A stretch of DNA of 64,000 nucleotides from Prosapia bicincta (lineage: Eukaryota > Arthropoda > Insecta > Hemiptera > Cercopidae), in contig JBAIZL010000002.1 in NCBI GenBank assembly GCA_036971475.1, positions 354,362,582-354,426,581 on the forward strand, read 5' to 3'. The position numbers and the translations under genes are program-made. Below are positions 13,536-24,900 of this stretch, in pieces (the first letter of the stretch is position 1; every line of letters starts with the position of its first letter). The notes under the pieces were generated by a model. The model saw nothing but the letters and a program-made list of their open reading frames with translations. It had not been told where the DNA came from and did no database searches.

Positions 13536-14024
13536 TCTCCTAATCATATCCGGAGATCCTATGGTGACTCCAAAGGAAAACCTGGAACCCCGTACCCTAC
13601 AAGACCTGATCATACACAGTCCAATCCTGGAACTAGTAGTCAACCAAAAAACGTAACTGTAAGTTCCCTGTATAAAGTAGCCTCAAAACAACTAGAGGAA
13701 ACTCCGATCAAAAGTGGAGGAACATGGAGATGAAGGATACTTATCGCGTATACGGCCGAAAAGGCTCATATGTTATCTCGGTGTTATAGCGCAGAATTAG
13801 TCGGACTATCCCTAAATATTCGGGAATGGTTTCTGGAAGATGGAGAACACAGAAGACCGGTTAACTCAAATATCGATCGCTGCCCGGCAATTCAGGCGAG
13901 GATATACGATCACAGAGTATACGTTGAAATAGATACGGGAGCGCAAGTTTCGCTCATTAATGCTCAGGCATATGTAACACCTCTAAAACATCAGAAACCT
14001 CCCTCCCAGTGTTATGCTAGCTGA
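13536..14024 (+). pseudogene. Retrotransposon gag-pol linker plus aspartic protease remnant
   Basis: One frame is open from 13536 to 14021 except for a single TGA at 13731-13733. The first 65 codons are a Pro/Gly/Ser/Gln-rich linker such as lies after gag. Beyond the stop, codons around 13920-13965 read Y-V-E-I-D-T-G-A-Q-V-S-L-I-N-A-Q. This is the active-site loop of a retroviral-type (retropepsin) aspartic protease: D-T-G-A flanked by hydrophobic strands. In LTR retrotransposons this enzyme cuts the gag-pol polyprotein during particle maturation. Only the N-terminal part of the domain is open. The ATG at 13770 is just an internal Met after the stop. I saw no reverse transcriptase, RNase H or integrase downstream and could not define LTRs, so this is a truncated, dead copy. 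A Ty3/gypsy or Bel/Pao origin cannot be separated from this piece. Confidence 0.75.
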
Positions 14025-14819
14025 TGCAACTACTTACCTAATTGGTTTTTAACAACATTTACATATATTCGAGCAGACTATTCTGACTTCCTAACATTAC
14101 AATATTCTCGCTTGTTGATCCGTTTCGGAATGACTTAGTTTTCAAAATTTAAATAGTTTTCTTTATCAGCCGGTACCAAAATTTTCAGTTATTTCAGATG
14201 AAAGTAAGTTACAAGTTGTATTCAAACAATCACTAAATTTCAAAAATTTTAACAAATTTTGTAGAAATATAAATAATTAAGTAAACAATGAAGATAAAAC
14301 TTCAATGATTAATTCTGCCCACCTTAAACTAAATATAGCTAATATGTTCATTTGTCAGTGTTGTTTCTTCTAGACAATATATGTCATGTTTTATTATAAA
14401 ATTTTTCAAATGTAAATTATGTTTTGTATAAATTGCATGTGCATAAAATATTTAGGAATAAAAAACACAGGTTTTTAGAGAACAAAAGAGGACAAATTAG
14501 GACATGTTTTACCAACAAATGAAATAAAAGGACACTCAAGCAAACAATTTATCAATTTTGAGTAGTTAAATGATCATTACTGTACTTTTCCTTTCAACGT
14601 TTTGCAAAAAAATATTATTTAAAAAGTTTTTGAAGTAAAGAAGGAATATTATTTTGATTAATTAAATTGTAAATTAAATTAGATAAGACTTTCAATAAAT
14701 TTTAAAGATCCTAATTCCTATGGAACCAAATTATAAAAAATACTAATTGGGAACCATTTTTTAGAAAATATTGTCGCAATTTTTAAAAATTTTATATAAG
14801 TTTAATTAATTAAATGGAC
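14025..14819. other. AT-rich non-coding stretch
   Basis: Sequence just past the protease frame still gives a short coherent peptide (L-A-D-A-T-T-Y-L-I-G near 14020-14045) in another frame, so the retroelement remnant probably runs a little further. Beyond about 14100 it is AT-rich with stops in every frame, and nothing is recognised. Confidence 0.6.
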
Positions 14820-14830
14820 AATGAATCTAA

Positions 14831-15002
14831 AATAAAAATATTGAAAAGAACCCCGATACCACAAAAATAATCAAAAATAACAAATAAGACAAGTTACTTA
14901 AGATTAAACCCTTATGTACATTTCGATGACCATGTCATCATCATCAGAGGGTCTAGTTACAAAACACAATCTAGCACACAAGAAGTTACAAACTAGAATG
15001 AT
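14831..15002 (+). repeat. Left arm of a perfect 172-bp inverted repeat
   Basis: This arm is the exact reverse complement of 15015-15186; I found no mismatch or gap over 172 bases. The spacer is only 12 bp (15003-15014). A perfect arm pair this long implies a recent origin or ongoing correction between arms, and the whole could fold as a cruciform or, if transcribed, as a long RNA hairpin. Confidence 0.97.
14905..14955 (-). ncRNA. Hammerhead-ribozyme-like motif, left arm
   Basis: Mirror copy of the motif at 15062-15112, lying on the minus strand because the arms are exact reverse complements. All core bases, the extra T and the short palindromic stem III are the same. In a transcript spanning both arms, only one of the two motifs would be in sense orientation, and the long arm-arm duplex would compete with ribozyme folding. 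Confidence 0.58.
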
Positions 15003-15014
15003 CATTCTAGAACC

Positions 15015-15186
15015 ATCATTCTAGTTTGTAACTTCTTGTGTGCTAGATTGTGTTTTGTAACTAGACCCTCTGATGATGATGACATGGTCATCGAAATGTA
15101 CATAAGGGTTTAATCTTAAGTAACTTGTCTTATTTGTTATTTTTGATTATTTTTGTGGTATCGGGGTTCTTTTCAATATTTTTATT
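15015..15186 (-). repeat. Right arm of the 172-bp inverted repeat
   Basis: Exact reverse complement of 14831-15002. Pairing fails at 15187 (G against A at 14830) and at 15014 (C against C at 15003), which fixes the arm ends. Confidence 0.97.
15062..15112 (+). ncRNA. Hammerhead-ribozyme-like motif, right arm
   Basis: The order of parts matches a hammerhead self-cleaving ribozyme. Stem I 5' strand is TAGACCCT (15062-15069). The core CTGATGA follows at 15070-15076. Stem II is GATGAC (15078-15083) with GTCATC (15087-15092) around an ATG loop. Core GAAA is at 15093-15096. A minimal stem III is made by the palindrome ATGTACAT (15096-15103). The T at 15103 and A at 15104 sit at the expected UH cleavage dinucleotide. 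Stem I closes with AGGGTTTA (15105-15112): eight pairs including one G-T. All conserved core bases are present. The departure is one extra T (15077) between CTGATGA and stem II, which may weaken or abolish activity. A stem III this short is like the minimal hammerheads of Penelope-like elements, which cleave as dimers. Activity is inferred, not shown. Confidence 0.6.
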
Positions 15187-15238
15187 GTAATATATTGTAC
15201 CACTGTGCTCTTGATATTGTGTATAATGAATCTAAAAT

Positions 15239-15745
15239 TCAACGATTTTCTGTAATACAATAAATATATATGTTTTCATCTTTATATCTATAATACAAAA
15301 TGTACATTTATATATCGTGTTTAATTATAAGTTACTTGAGAAATCTGCAATATATTTTGAATAAATTGTGTGTGCATAAAATTTAATATTAACAAAAAGA
15401 AACGCCTGGCAACATATTACGAACTGAATTAGTAACAGATTAAATAAACAGACTCTCAAAGAAATCCTATAGTAAATTTAATTGATTAAATGGATATGTT
15501 TGTACTTTCTTACGTCACTCTGCAATATGCATAATTTTTGCAACGTTATTTAAGACGCGTTTGAAGTAACGAAGGAAAAAACTGATTTAATAAATTATAA
15601 TTAAAATTATTCAATAGTTACAATTATTATAATAATCCAAATGCTTGAGGAACCAAATTACAAAACATTCAAAGTCTTGCCACCTTAAAACATAATATAA
15701 ATGGAATACAATCTTCTTATTACATAAAGATACTGTTATTAAAGA
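15239..15745. other. AT-rich non-coding stretch
   Basis: Strongly AT-rich, with stops in all frames. No repeat or gene is recognised between the fold-back insertion and the short frame near 15754. Confidence 0.6.
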
Positions 15746-15753
15746 ATTCGTTC

Positions 15754-15936
15754 TTGGAAATTCATTTAAAGCTTGAGCTAGCAGATGGAAAGAGTGTTTT
15801 TTTTAAAAAGTCTGGGTATATAATCCTCCAGCAGATCCTGTTCAACAGTTCGCAAGCGCCTGTAGTGGAATGCGTAATGCAGGATAGGGCAATAATTTTA
15901 ACCAGTCTACCTGGTTGTTTCGTCGTTAGGATGTAA
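15754..15936 (+). pseudogene. Possible retroelement pol fragment
   Basis: A 60-codon frame begins at a TTG, with no ATG. It includes E-L-A-D-G-K-S-V followed by a hydrophobic stretch and later V-V-E-C-V-M-Q-D-R-A-I-I-L. The first part recalls the strand after the flap of retroviral-type proteases ('...LADG...'). The position, on the same strand downstream of the DTGA fragment, would fit a piece of the same element split by the fold-back insertion and decay. There is no diagnostic catalytic motif, so this is tentative. The frame on the opposite strand is its shadow. Confidence 0.25.
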
Positions 15937-18900
15937 GGTGAGTCAATGTATGACACGTATCTTTAGCTGGTGGATTTCAGGAGTGCGTCATACAACGTAA
16001 ACCCATCATATTTAGAAACCCTTTAATGTTACCAAGTAACAGACTTATACACTAATATAGAGCAGGGACGGGCTAAATAGATACAAAGGCGGAGTGAGAA
16101 AAGTAAAGTTTGGCCGTGGGAGTGCACAATAGGTGAATCAATCCAGGACAAACACTTTAATGTTAACAAGTAACAGACTTATACACTAATATAGAACAGG
16201 GAAGGGCTAAATAAATACAAAGGCGGAATGAGTGAAGTAAAGTTTGGCCGTGGAAGTGCAAAATAGGTGAATCAATCCAGGACAAACACTTTAATGTTAA
16301 CAAGTAACAGACTTATACACTAATATAGAGCAGAGATGGGCTAAATAAATACAAAGGCGAAATGAGTGAAGTAAAGTTTGGCCGCGGAAGGGCACAATAG
16401 GTGAATCAATCCAGGACAAACACTTTAATGTTAACAAGTAACAGACTTATACACTAATATAGAGCAGAGACGGGCTAAATAAATACAAAGGCGGAGTGAG
16501 AAAAGTAAAGTTTGGGCGTGGGAGTGCACAATAGGTGAATCAATCCAGGACAAACACTTTAATGTTAACAAGTAACAGACTTATACACTAATATAGAGCA
16601 GAGACGGGCTAAATAAATACAAAGGCGGAATGAGTGAGGTAAAGTTTGGCCGTCGGAGTGCACAATAGGTGAATCAATCCAGGACAAACACTTTAATGTT
16701 AACAAGTAACAGACTTATACACTAATATAGAGCAGAGACGGGCTAAATAAATACAAAGGCGGAATGAGTGAGGTAAAGTTTGGGCGTGGGAGTGCACAAT
16801 AGGTGAATCAATCCAGGACAAACCCTTTAATGTTAACAAGTAACAGACTTATACACTAATATAGCGCCGAGACGGGCTAAATAAATACAAAGGCGGAATG
16901 AGTGAGGTAAAGTTTGGGCGTGGAAGTGCACAATAGGTGAATCAATCCAGGACAAACACTTTAATGTTAACAAGTAACAGACTTATACACTAATATAGAG
17001 CAGAGACGGGCTAAATAAATACAAAGGCGGAATGAGTGAAGTAAAGTTTGGCCGTGGAAGTGCACAATAGGTGAATCAATCCAGGACAAACACTTTAATG
17101 TTAACAAGTAACAGACTTATACACTAATATAGAGCAGAGACGGGCTAAATAAATACAAAGGCGGAATGAGTGAGGTAAAGTTTGGGCGTGGGAGTGCACA
17201 ATAGGTGAATCAATCCAGGACAAACCCTTTAATGTTAACAAGTAACAGACTTATACACTAATATAGAGCAGAGACGGGCTAAATAAATACAAAGGCGGAA
17301 TGAGTGAGGTAAAGTTTGGCATTGGAAGTGCACAATAGGTGAATCAATCCAGGACAAACACTTTAATGTTAACAAGTAACAGACTTATACACTAATATAG
17401 AGCAGAGACGGGCTAAATAAATACAAAGGCGGAGTGAGTAAAGTAAAGTTTGGGCGTGGGAGTGCACAATAGGTGAATCAATCCAGGACAAACACTTTAA
17501 TGTTAACAAGTAACAGACCTTTACACTAATATAGAGCAGAGACGGGCTAAATAAATACAAAGGCGGAGTAAGAAAAGTAAAGTTTGGGCGTGGGTGTGCA
17601 CAATAGGTGAATCAATCCAGGACAAACACTTTAATGTTAACAAGTAACAGACTTATACACTAATATAGAACAGGGAAGGGCTAAATAAATACAAAGGCGG
17701 AGTGAGTAAAGTAAAGTTTGGGAGTGGGAGTGCACAATAGGTGAATCAATCCAGGACAAACACTTTAATGTTAACAAGTAACAGACTTATACACTAATAT
17801 AGAGCAGAGACGGGCTAAATAAATTCAAAGGCGGAATGAGTGAGGTAAAGTTTGGCCGTCGAAGTGCACAATTGGTGAATCAATCCAGGACAAACACTTT
17901 AATGTTAACAAGTAACAGACTTATACACTAATATAGAGCAAAGACGGGCTAAATAAATACAAAGGCGGAGTGAGTAAAGTAAAGTTTGGGTGTGGGAGTG
18001 CACAATAGGTGAATCAATCCAGGACAAACACTTTAATGTTAACAAGTAACAGACTTATACACTAATATAGAGCAGAGACGGGCTAAATAAATACAAAGGC
18101 GGAGTGAGAAAAGTAAAGTTTGGGCGTGGGAGTGCACAATAGGTGAATCAATCCAGGACAAACACTTTAATGTTAACAAGTATCAGACTTATACACTAAT
18201 ATAGAACAGGGAAGGGCTAAATAAATACAAAGGCGGAGTGAGTAAAGTAAAGTTTGGCCGTGGAAGTGCACAATAGATGAATCAATCCATTACAAACACT
18301 TTAATGTTAACAAGTAACAGAGTTATACACTAATATAGAACAGGGAAGTGCTAAATAAATACAAAGGCGGAGTGAGAAAAGTATAGTTTGGGCGTGGGAG
18401 TGCACAATAGGTGAATCAATCCAGGACAAACACTTTAATGTTAACAAGTAACAGACTTATATACTAATATAGAGCAGAGACGGGCTGAATAAATACAAAG
18501 GCGGAGTGAGTAAAGTAAAGTTTGGCCGTGGAAGTGCACAATAGGTGAATCAATCCAGGACAAACACTTTAATGTTAACAAGTAACAGACTTATACACTA
18601 GTATAGAGCAGAGACGGGCTAAATAAATACAAAGGCGGAGTGAGTAAAGTATAGTTTGGCCGTGGAAGTGCACAATAGGTGAATCAATCCAGGACAAACA
18701 CTTTAATGTTAACAAGTAACAGACTTATACACTAATATAGAGCAGAGACGGGCTAAATAAATACAAAGGCGGAGTGAGTAAAGTAAAGTTTGGGCGTGGG
18801 AGTGCACAATAGGTGAATCAATCCAGGACAAACACTTTAATGTTAACAAGTAACAGACTTATACACTAATATAGAGCAGAGACGGGCTAAATAAATACAA

Positions 18901-21900
18901 AGGCGGAGTGAGTAAAGTAAAGTTTGGGCGTGGGAGTGCACAATAGGTGAATCAATCGAGGACAAACACTTTAATGTTAACAAGTAACAGACTTATACAC
19001 TAATATAGAGCAGAGACGGGCTAAATAAATACAAAGGCGGAGTGAGTAAAGTAATGTTTGGCCGTGGAAGTGCACAATAGGTGAATCAATCCAGGACAAA
19101 CACTTTAATGTTAACAAGTAACAGACTTATACACTAATATAGAGCAGAGACGGGCTAAATAAATACAAAGGCGGAGTGAGAAAAGTAAATTTTGGGCGTG
19201 GGAGTGCACAATAGGTGAATCAATCCAGGACAAACACTTTAATGTTAACAAGTAACAGAATTATACACTAATATAGAGCAGAGACGGGCTAAATAAATAC
19301 AATGGCGGAATGAGTGAAGTAAAGTTTGGCCGTGGAAGTGCACAATAGGTGTATCAATCCAGGACAAACACTTTAATGTTAACAAGTAACAGACTTATAC
19401 ACTAATATAGAGCAGGGACGGGCTAAATAAATACAAAGGCGGAATGAGTGAGGTAAAGTTTGGGCGTGGGAGTGCACAATAGGTGAATCAATCCAGGACA
19501 AACCCTTTAATGTTAACAAGTAACAGACTTTTACACTAATATAGAGCAGAGACGGGCTAAATAAATACAAAGGCGGAATGAGTGAGGTAAAGTTTGGGCG
19601 TGGAAGTGCACAATAGGTGAATCAATCCAGGACAAACACTTTAATGTTAACAAGTAACAGACTTATACACTAATATAGACCAGAGACGGGCTAAATAAAT
19701 ACAAAGGCGGAATGAGTGAAGTAATGTTTGGCCGTGGAAGTGCACAATAGGTGAATCAATCCAGGACAAACACTTTAATGTTAACAAGTAACAGACTTAT
19801 ACACTAATATAGAGCAGAGACGGGCTAAATAAATACAAAGGCGGAATGAGTGAGGTAAAGTTTGGGCGTGGGAGTGCACAATAGGTGAATCAATCCAGGA
19901 CAAACCCTTTAATGTTAACAAGTAACAGACTTATACACTAATATAGAGCAGAGACGGGCTAAATAAATACAAAGGCGGAATGAGTGAGGTAAAGTTTGGC
20001 ATTGGAAGTGCACAATAGGTGAATCAATCCAGGACAAACACTTTAATGTTAACAAGTAACAGACTTATACACTAATATAGAGCAGAGACGGGCTAAATAA
20101 ATACAAAGGCGGAATGAGTGAAGTAAAGTTTTTCCGTGGAAGTGCACAATAGGTGAATCAATCCAGGACAAACACTTTAATGTTAACAAGTAACAGACCT
20201 ATACACTAATATAGAGCAGAGACGGGCTAAATAAATACAAAGGCGGAGTGAGTAAAGTAAAGTTTGGGCGTGGGAGTGCACAATAGGTGAATCAATCCAG
20301 GACAAACACTTTAATGTTAACAAGTAACAGAATTATACACTAATATAGAACAGGGAAGGGCTAAATAAATACAAAGGCGGAGTGAGAAAAGTAAAGTTTG
20401 GGCGTGGGAGTGCACAATAGGTGAATCAATCCAGGACAAACACTTTAATGTTAACAAATAACAGACTTATATACTAATATAGAGCAGAGACGGGCTAAAT
20501 AAATACAAAGGCGGAGTGAGCAAAGTAAAGTTTGGCCGTGGAAGTGCACAATAGGTGAATCAATCCAGGACAAACACTTTAATGTTAACAAGTAACAGAC
20601 TTATACACTAATATAGAGCAGAGACGGGCTAAATAAATACAAAGGCGGAGTGAGTGAAGTAAAGTATGGCCGTGGAAGTGCACAATAGGTGAATCAATCC
20701 AGGACAAACACTTTAATGTTAACAAGTAACAGACTTATACACTAATATAGAGCAGAGACGGGCTAAATAAATACAAAGGCGGAGTGAGTAAAGTAAAGTT
20801 TGGGCGTGGGAGTGCACAATAGGTGAATCAATCCAGGACAAACACTTTAACGTTAACAAGTAACAGACTTATACACTAATATAGAGCAGAGGCGGGCTAA
20901 ATAAATACAAGGGCGGAGTGAGTAAAGTAAAGTTTGGCCGTGGAAGTGCACAATAGGTGAATCAATCCAGGACAAACACTTTAATGTTAACAAGTAACAG
21001 ACTTATACACTAATATAGAGCAGAGACGGGCTAAATAAATACAAGGGCGGAGTGAGTAAAGTAAAGTTTGGCCGTGGAAGTGCACAATAGGTGAATCAAT
21101 CCAGGACAAACACTTTAATGTTAACAAGTAACAGACTTATACACTAATATAGAGCAGAGACGGGCTAAATAAATACAAAGGCGGAATGAGTGAAGTAAAG
21201 TTTGGCCGTGGAAGTGCACAATAGGTGAATCAATCCAGGACAAACACTTTAATGTTAACAAGTAACAGACTTATACACTAATATAGAGCAGAGACGGGCT
21301 AAATAAATACAAAGGCGGAATGAGTGAGGTAAAGTTTGGGCGTGGGAGTGCACAATAGGTGAATCAATCCAGGACAAACCCTTTAATGTTAACAAGTAAC
21401 AGACTTATACACTAATATAGAGCAGAGACGGGCTAAATAAATACAAAGGCGGAATGAGTGAGGTAAAGTTTGGACGTGGAAGTGTACAATAGGTGAATCA
21501 ATCCAGGACATACACTTTAATGTTAACAAGTAACAGTCTTATACACTAATATAGAGCAGAGACGGGCTAAATAAATACAAAGGCGGAATGAGTGAAGTAA
21601 AGTTTGGCCGTGGAAGTGCACAATAGGTGAATCAATGCAGGACAAACACTTTAATGTTAACAAGTAACAGACTTATACACTAATATAGAGCAGAGACGGG
21701 CTAAATAAATACAAAGGAGGAATGAGTGAGGTAAAGTTTGGGCGTGGGAGTGCACAATAGGTGAATAAATCCAGGACAAACACTTTAATGTTAACAAGTA
21801 ACAGACTTATACACTAATATAGAGCAGAGACGGGCTAAATAAATACAAAGGCGGAGTGAGTAAAGTAAAGTTTGGCCGTGGAAGTGCACAATAGGTGAAT

Positions 21901-24900
21901 CAATCCAGGACAAACACTTTAATGTTAACAAGTAACAGACTTATACACTTATATAGAGCAGAGACGGGCTAAATAAATACAAAGGCGGAGTGAGTAAAGT
22001 AAAGTTTGGGCGTGGGAGTGCACAATAGGTGAATCAATCCAGGACAAACACTTTAATGTTAACAAGTAACAGAATTATACACTAATATAGAACAGGGAAG
22101 GGCTAAATAAATACAAAGGCGGAGTGAGAAAAGTAAAGTTTTTGCGTGGGAGTGCACAATAGGTGAATCAATCCAGGACAAACACTTTAATGTTAACAAG
22201 TAACAGACTTATATACTAATATAGAGCAGAGACGGGCTAAATAAATACAAAGGCGGAGTGAGTAAAGTAAAGTTTGGCCGTGGAAGTGCACAATAGGTGA
22301 ATCAATCCAGGACAAACACTTTAATGTTAACAAGTAACAGACTTATACACTAATATAGAGCAGAGACGGGCTAAATAAATACAAAGGCGGAGTGAGTGAC
22401 GTAAAGTTTGGCCGTGGAAGTGCACAATAGGTGAATCAATCCAGGACAAACACTTTAATGTTAACAAGTAACAGACTTATACACTAATATAGAGCAGAGA
22501 CGGGCTAAATAAATACAAAGGCGGAGTGAGTAAAGTAAAGTTTGGCCGTGGAAGTGCACAATAGGTGAATCAATCCAGGACAAACTCTTTATTGTTAACA
22601 AGTAACAGACTTATACACTAATATAGAGCAGAGACGGGCTAAATAAATACAAAGGCGGAATGAGTGAAGTAAAGTTTGGACGTGGAAGTGCACAATAGGT
22701 GAATCAATCCAGGACAAACACTTTAATGTTAACAAGTAACAGACTTATACACTAATATAGAGCAGAGACGGGCTAAATAAATACAAAGGCGGAATGAGTG
22801 AGGTAAAGTTTGGGCGTGGGAGTGCACAATAGGTGAATCAATCCAGGACAAACTCTTTAATGTTAACAAGTAACAGACTTATACACTAATATAGAGCAGA
22901 GACGGGCTAAATAAATACAAAGGCGGAGTGAGTTAAGTAAGGTTTGGGCGTGGGAGTGCACAATAGGTGAATCAATCCAGGACAAACACTTTAATGTTAA
23001 CAAGTAACAGACTTATACACTAATATAGAGCAGAGACGGGCTAAATTAATACAAAGGCGGAATGAGTGAGGTAAAGTTTGGGCGTGGGAGTGCACAATAG
23101 GTGAATCAATCCAGGACAAACACTTTAATGTTAACAAGTAACAGACCTATACACTAATATAGAACAGAGACGGGCTAAATAAATACAAAGGCGGAGTGAG
23201 TAAAGTAGAGTTTGGCCGTGGAAGTGCACAATAGGTGAATCAATCCAGGACAAACACTTTAATGTTAACAAGTAACAGACTTATACACTTATATAGAGCA
23301 GAGACGGGCTAAATAAATACAAAGGCGGAGTGAGTAAAGTAAAGTTTGGCCGTGGAATTGCACAATAGGTGAATCAATCCAGGACAAACACTTTAATGTT
23401 AACAAGTAACAGACTTATACACTAATATAAAACAAGAAAGGGCTAAATAAATACAAAGGCGGAGTGAGAAATGTAAAGTTTGGGCGTGGGAGTGCACAAT
23501 AGGTGAATCAATCCAGGACAAACACTTTAATGTTAACAAGTAACAGACTTATACACTAATATAGAGCATAGACGGGCTAAATAAATACAAAGGCGGAGTG
23601 AGTTAAGTAAGGTTTGGGCGTGGGAGTGCACAATAGGTGAATCAATCCAGGACAAACACTTTAATGTTAACAAGTAACAGACTTATACACTAATATAGAG
23701 CAGAGACGGGCTAAATAAATACAAAGGCGGAATGAGTGAAGTAAAGTTTGGTCGTGGAAGTGCACAATAGGTGAATCAATCCAGGACAAACACTTTAATG
23801 TTAACAAGTAACAGACTTATACAGTAATATAGAGCAGAGACGGGCTAAATAAATACAAAGGCGGAATGAGTGAGGTAAAGTTTGGGCGTGGGAGTGCACA
23901 ATAGGTGAATCAATCCAGGACAAACCCTTTAATGTTAACAAGTAACAGACTTATACACTAATATAGAACAGAGACGGGCTAAATAAATACAAAGGCGGAA
24001 TGAGTGAGGTAACGTTTGGGCGTGGAAGTGCACAATAGGTGAATCAATCCAGGACAAACACTTTAATGTTAACAAGTAACAGTCTTATACACTAATATAG
24101 AGCAGAGACGGGCTAAATAAATACAAAGGCGGAATGAGTGAAGTAAAGTTTGGCCGTGGAAGTGCACAATAGGTGAATCAATCCAGGACAAACACTTTAA
24201 TGTTAACAAGTAACAGACTTATACACTAATATAGAGCAGAGACGGGCTAAATAAATACAAAGGCGGAATGAGTGAGGTAAAGTTTGGGCGTGGGAGTGCA
24301 CAATAGGTGAATCAATCCAGGACAAACACTTTAATGTTAACAAGTAACAGACTTATACACTAATATAGAGCAGAGACGGGCTAAATAAATACAAAGGCGG
24401 AATGAGTGAGGTAAAGTTTGGGCGTGGGAGTGCACAATAGGTGAATCAATCCAGGACAAACACTTTAATGTTAACAAGTAACAGACTTATATACTAATAT
24501 AGAGCAGAGACGGGCTAAATAAATACAAAGGCGGAGTGAGTTAAGTAAGGTTTGGGCGTGGGAGTGCACAATAGGTGAATCAATCCAGGACAAACACTTT
24601 AATGTTAACAAGTAACAGACTTATACACTAATATAGAGCAGAGACGGGCTAAATAAATACAAAGGCGGAATGAGTGAGGTAAAGTTTGGGCGTGGGAGTG
24701 CACAATAGGTGAATCAATCCAGGACAAACACTTTAATGTTAACAAGTAACAGACCTATACACTAATATAGAACAGAGACGGGCTAAATAAATACAAAGGC
24801 GGAGTGAGTAAAGTAAAGTTTGGCCGTGGAAGTGCACAATAGGTGAATCAATCCAGGACAAACACTTTAATGTTAACAAGTAACAGACTTATACACTTAT

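Larger units (their letters stand above)
14820..15238. mobile_element. Fold-back insertion flanked by a 14-bp direct repeat
   Basis: The sequence AATGAATCTAAAAT occurs at 14820-14833 and again at 15225-15238, like a target-site duplication around an insert of about 391 bp. Nearly all of the insert is one perfect inverted repeat (14831-15002 and 15015-15186) plus an unpaired right tail at 15187-15224. The left repeat overlaps the first three bases of the left arm. There is no coding capacity. A 14-bp duplication fits insertion by target-primed reverse transcription (LINE, SINE or Penelope-like) better than a cut-and-paste DNA transposon. Each arm carries a hammerhead-like ribozyme core. Penelope-like elements are known to have terminal repeats in direct or inverted orientation and to carry hammerheads in them. 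A non-autonomous Penelope-type relic is therefore my preferred reading, by inference. Confidence 0.65.
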
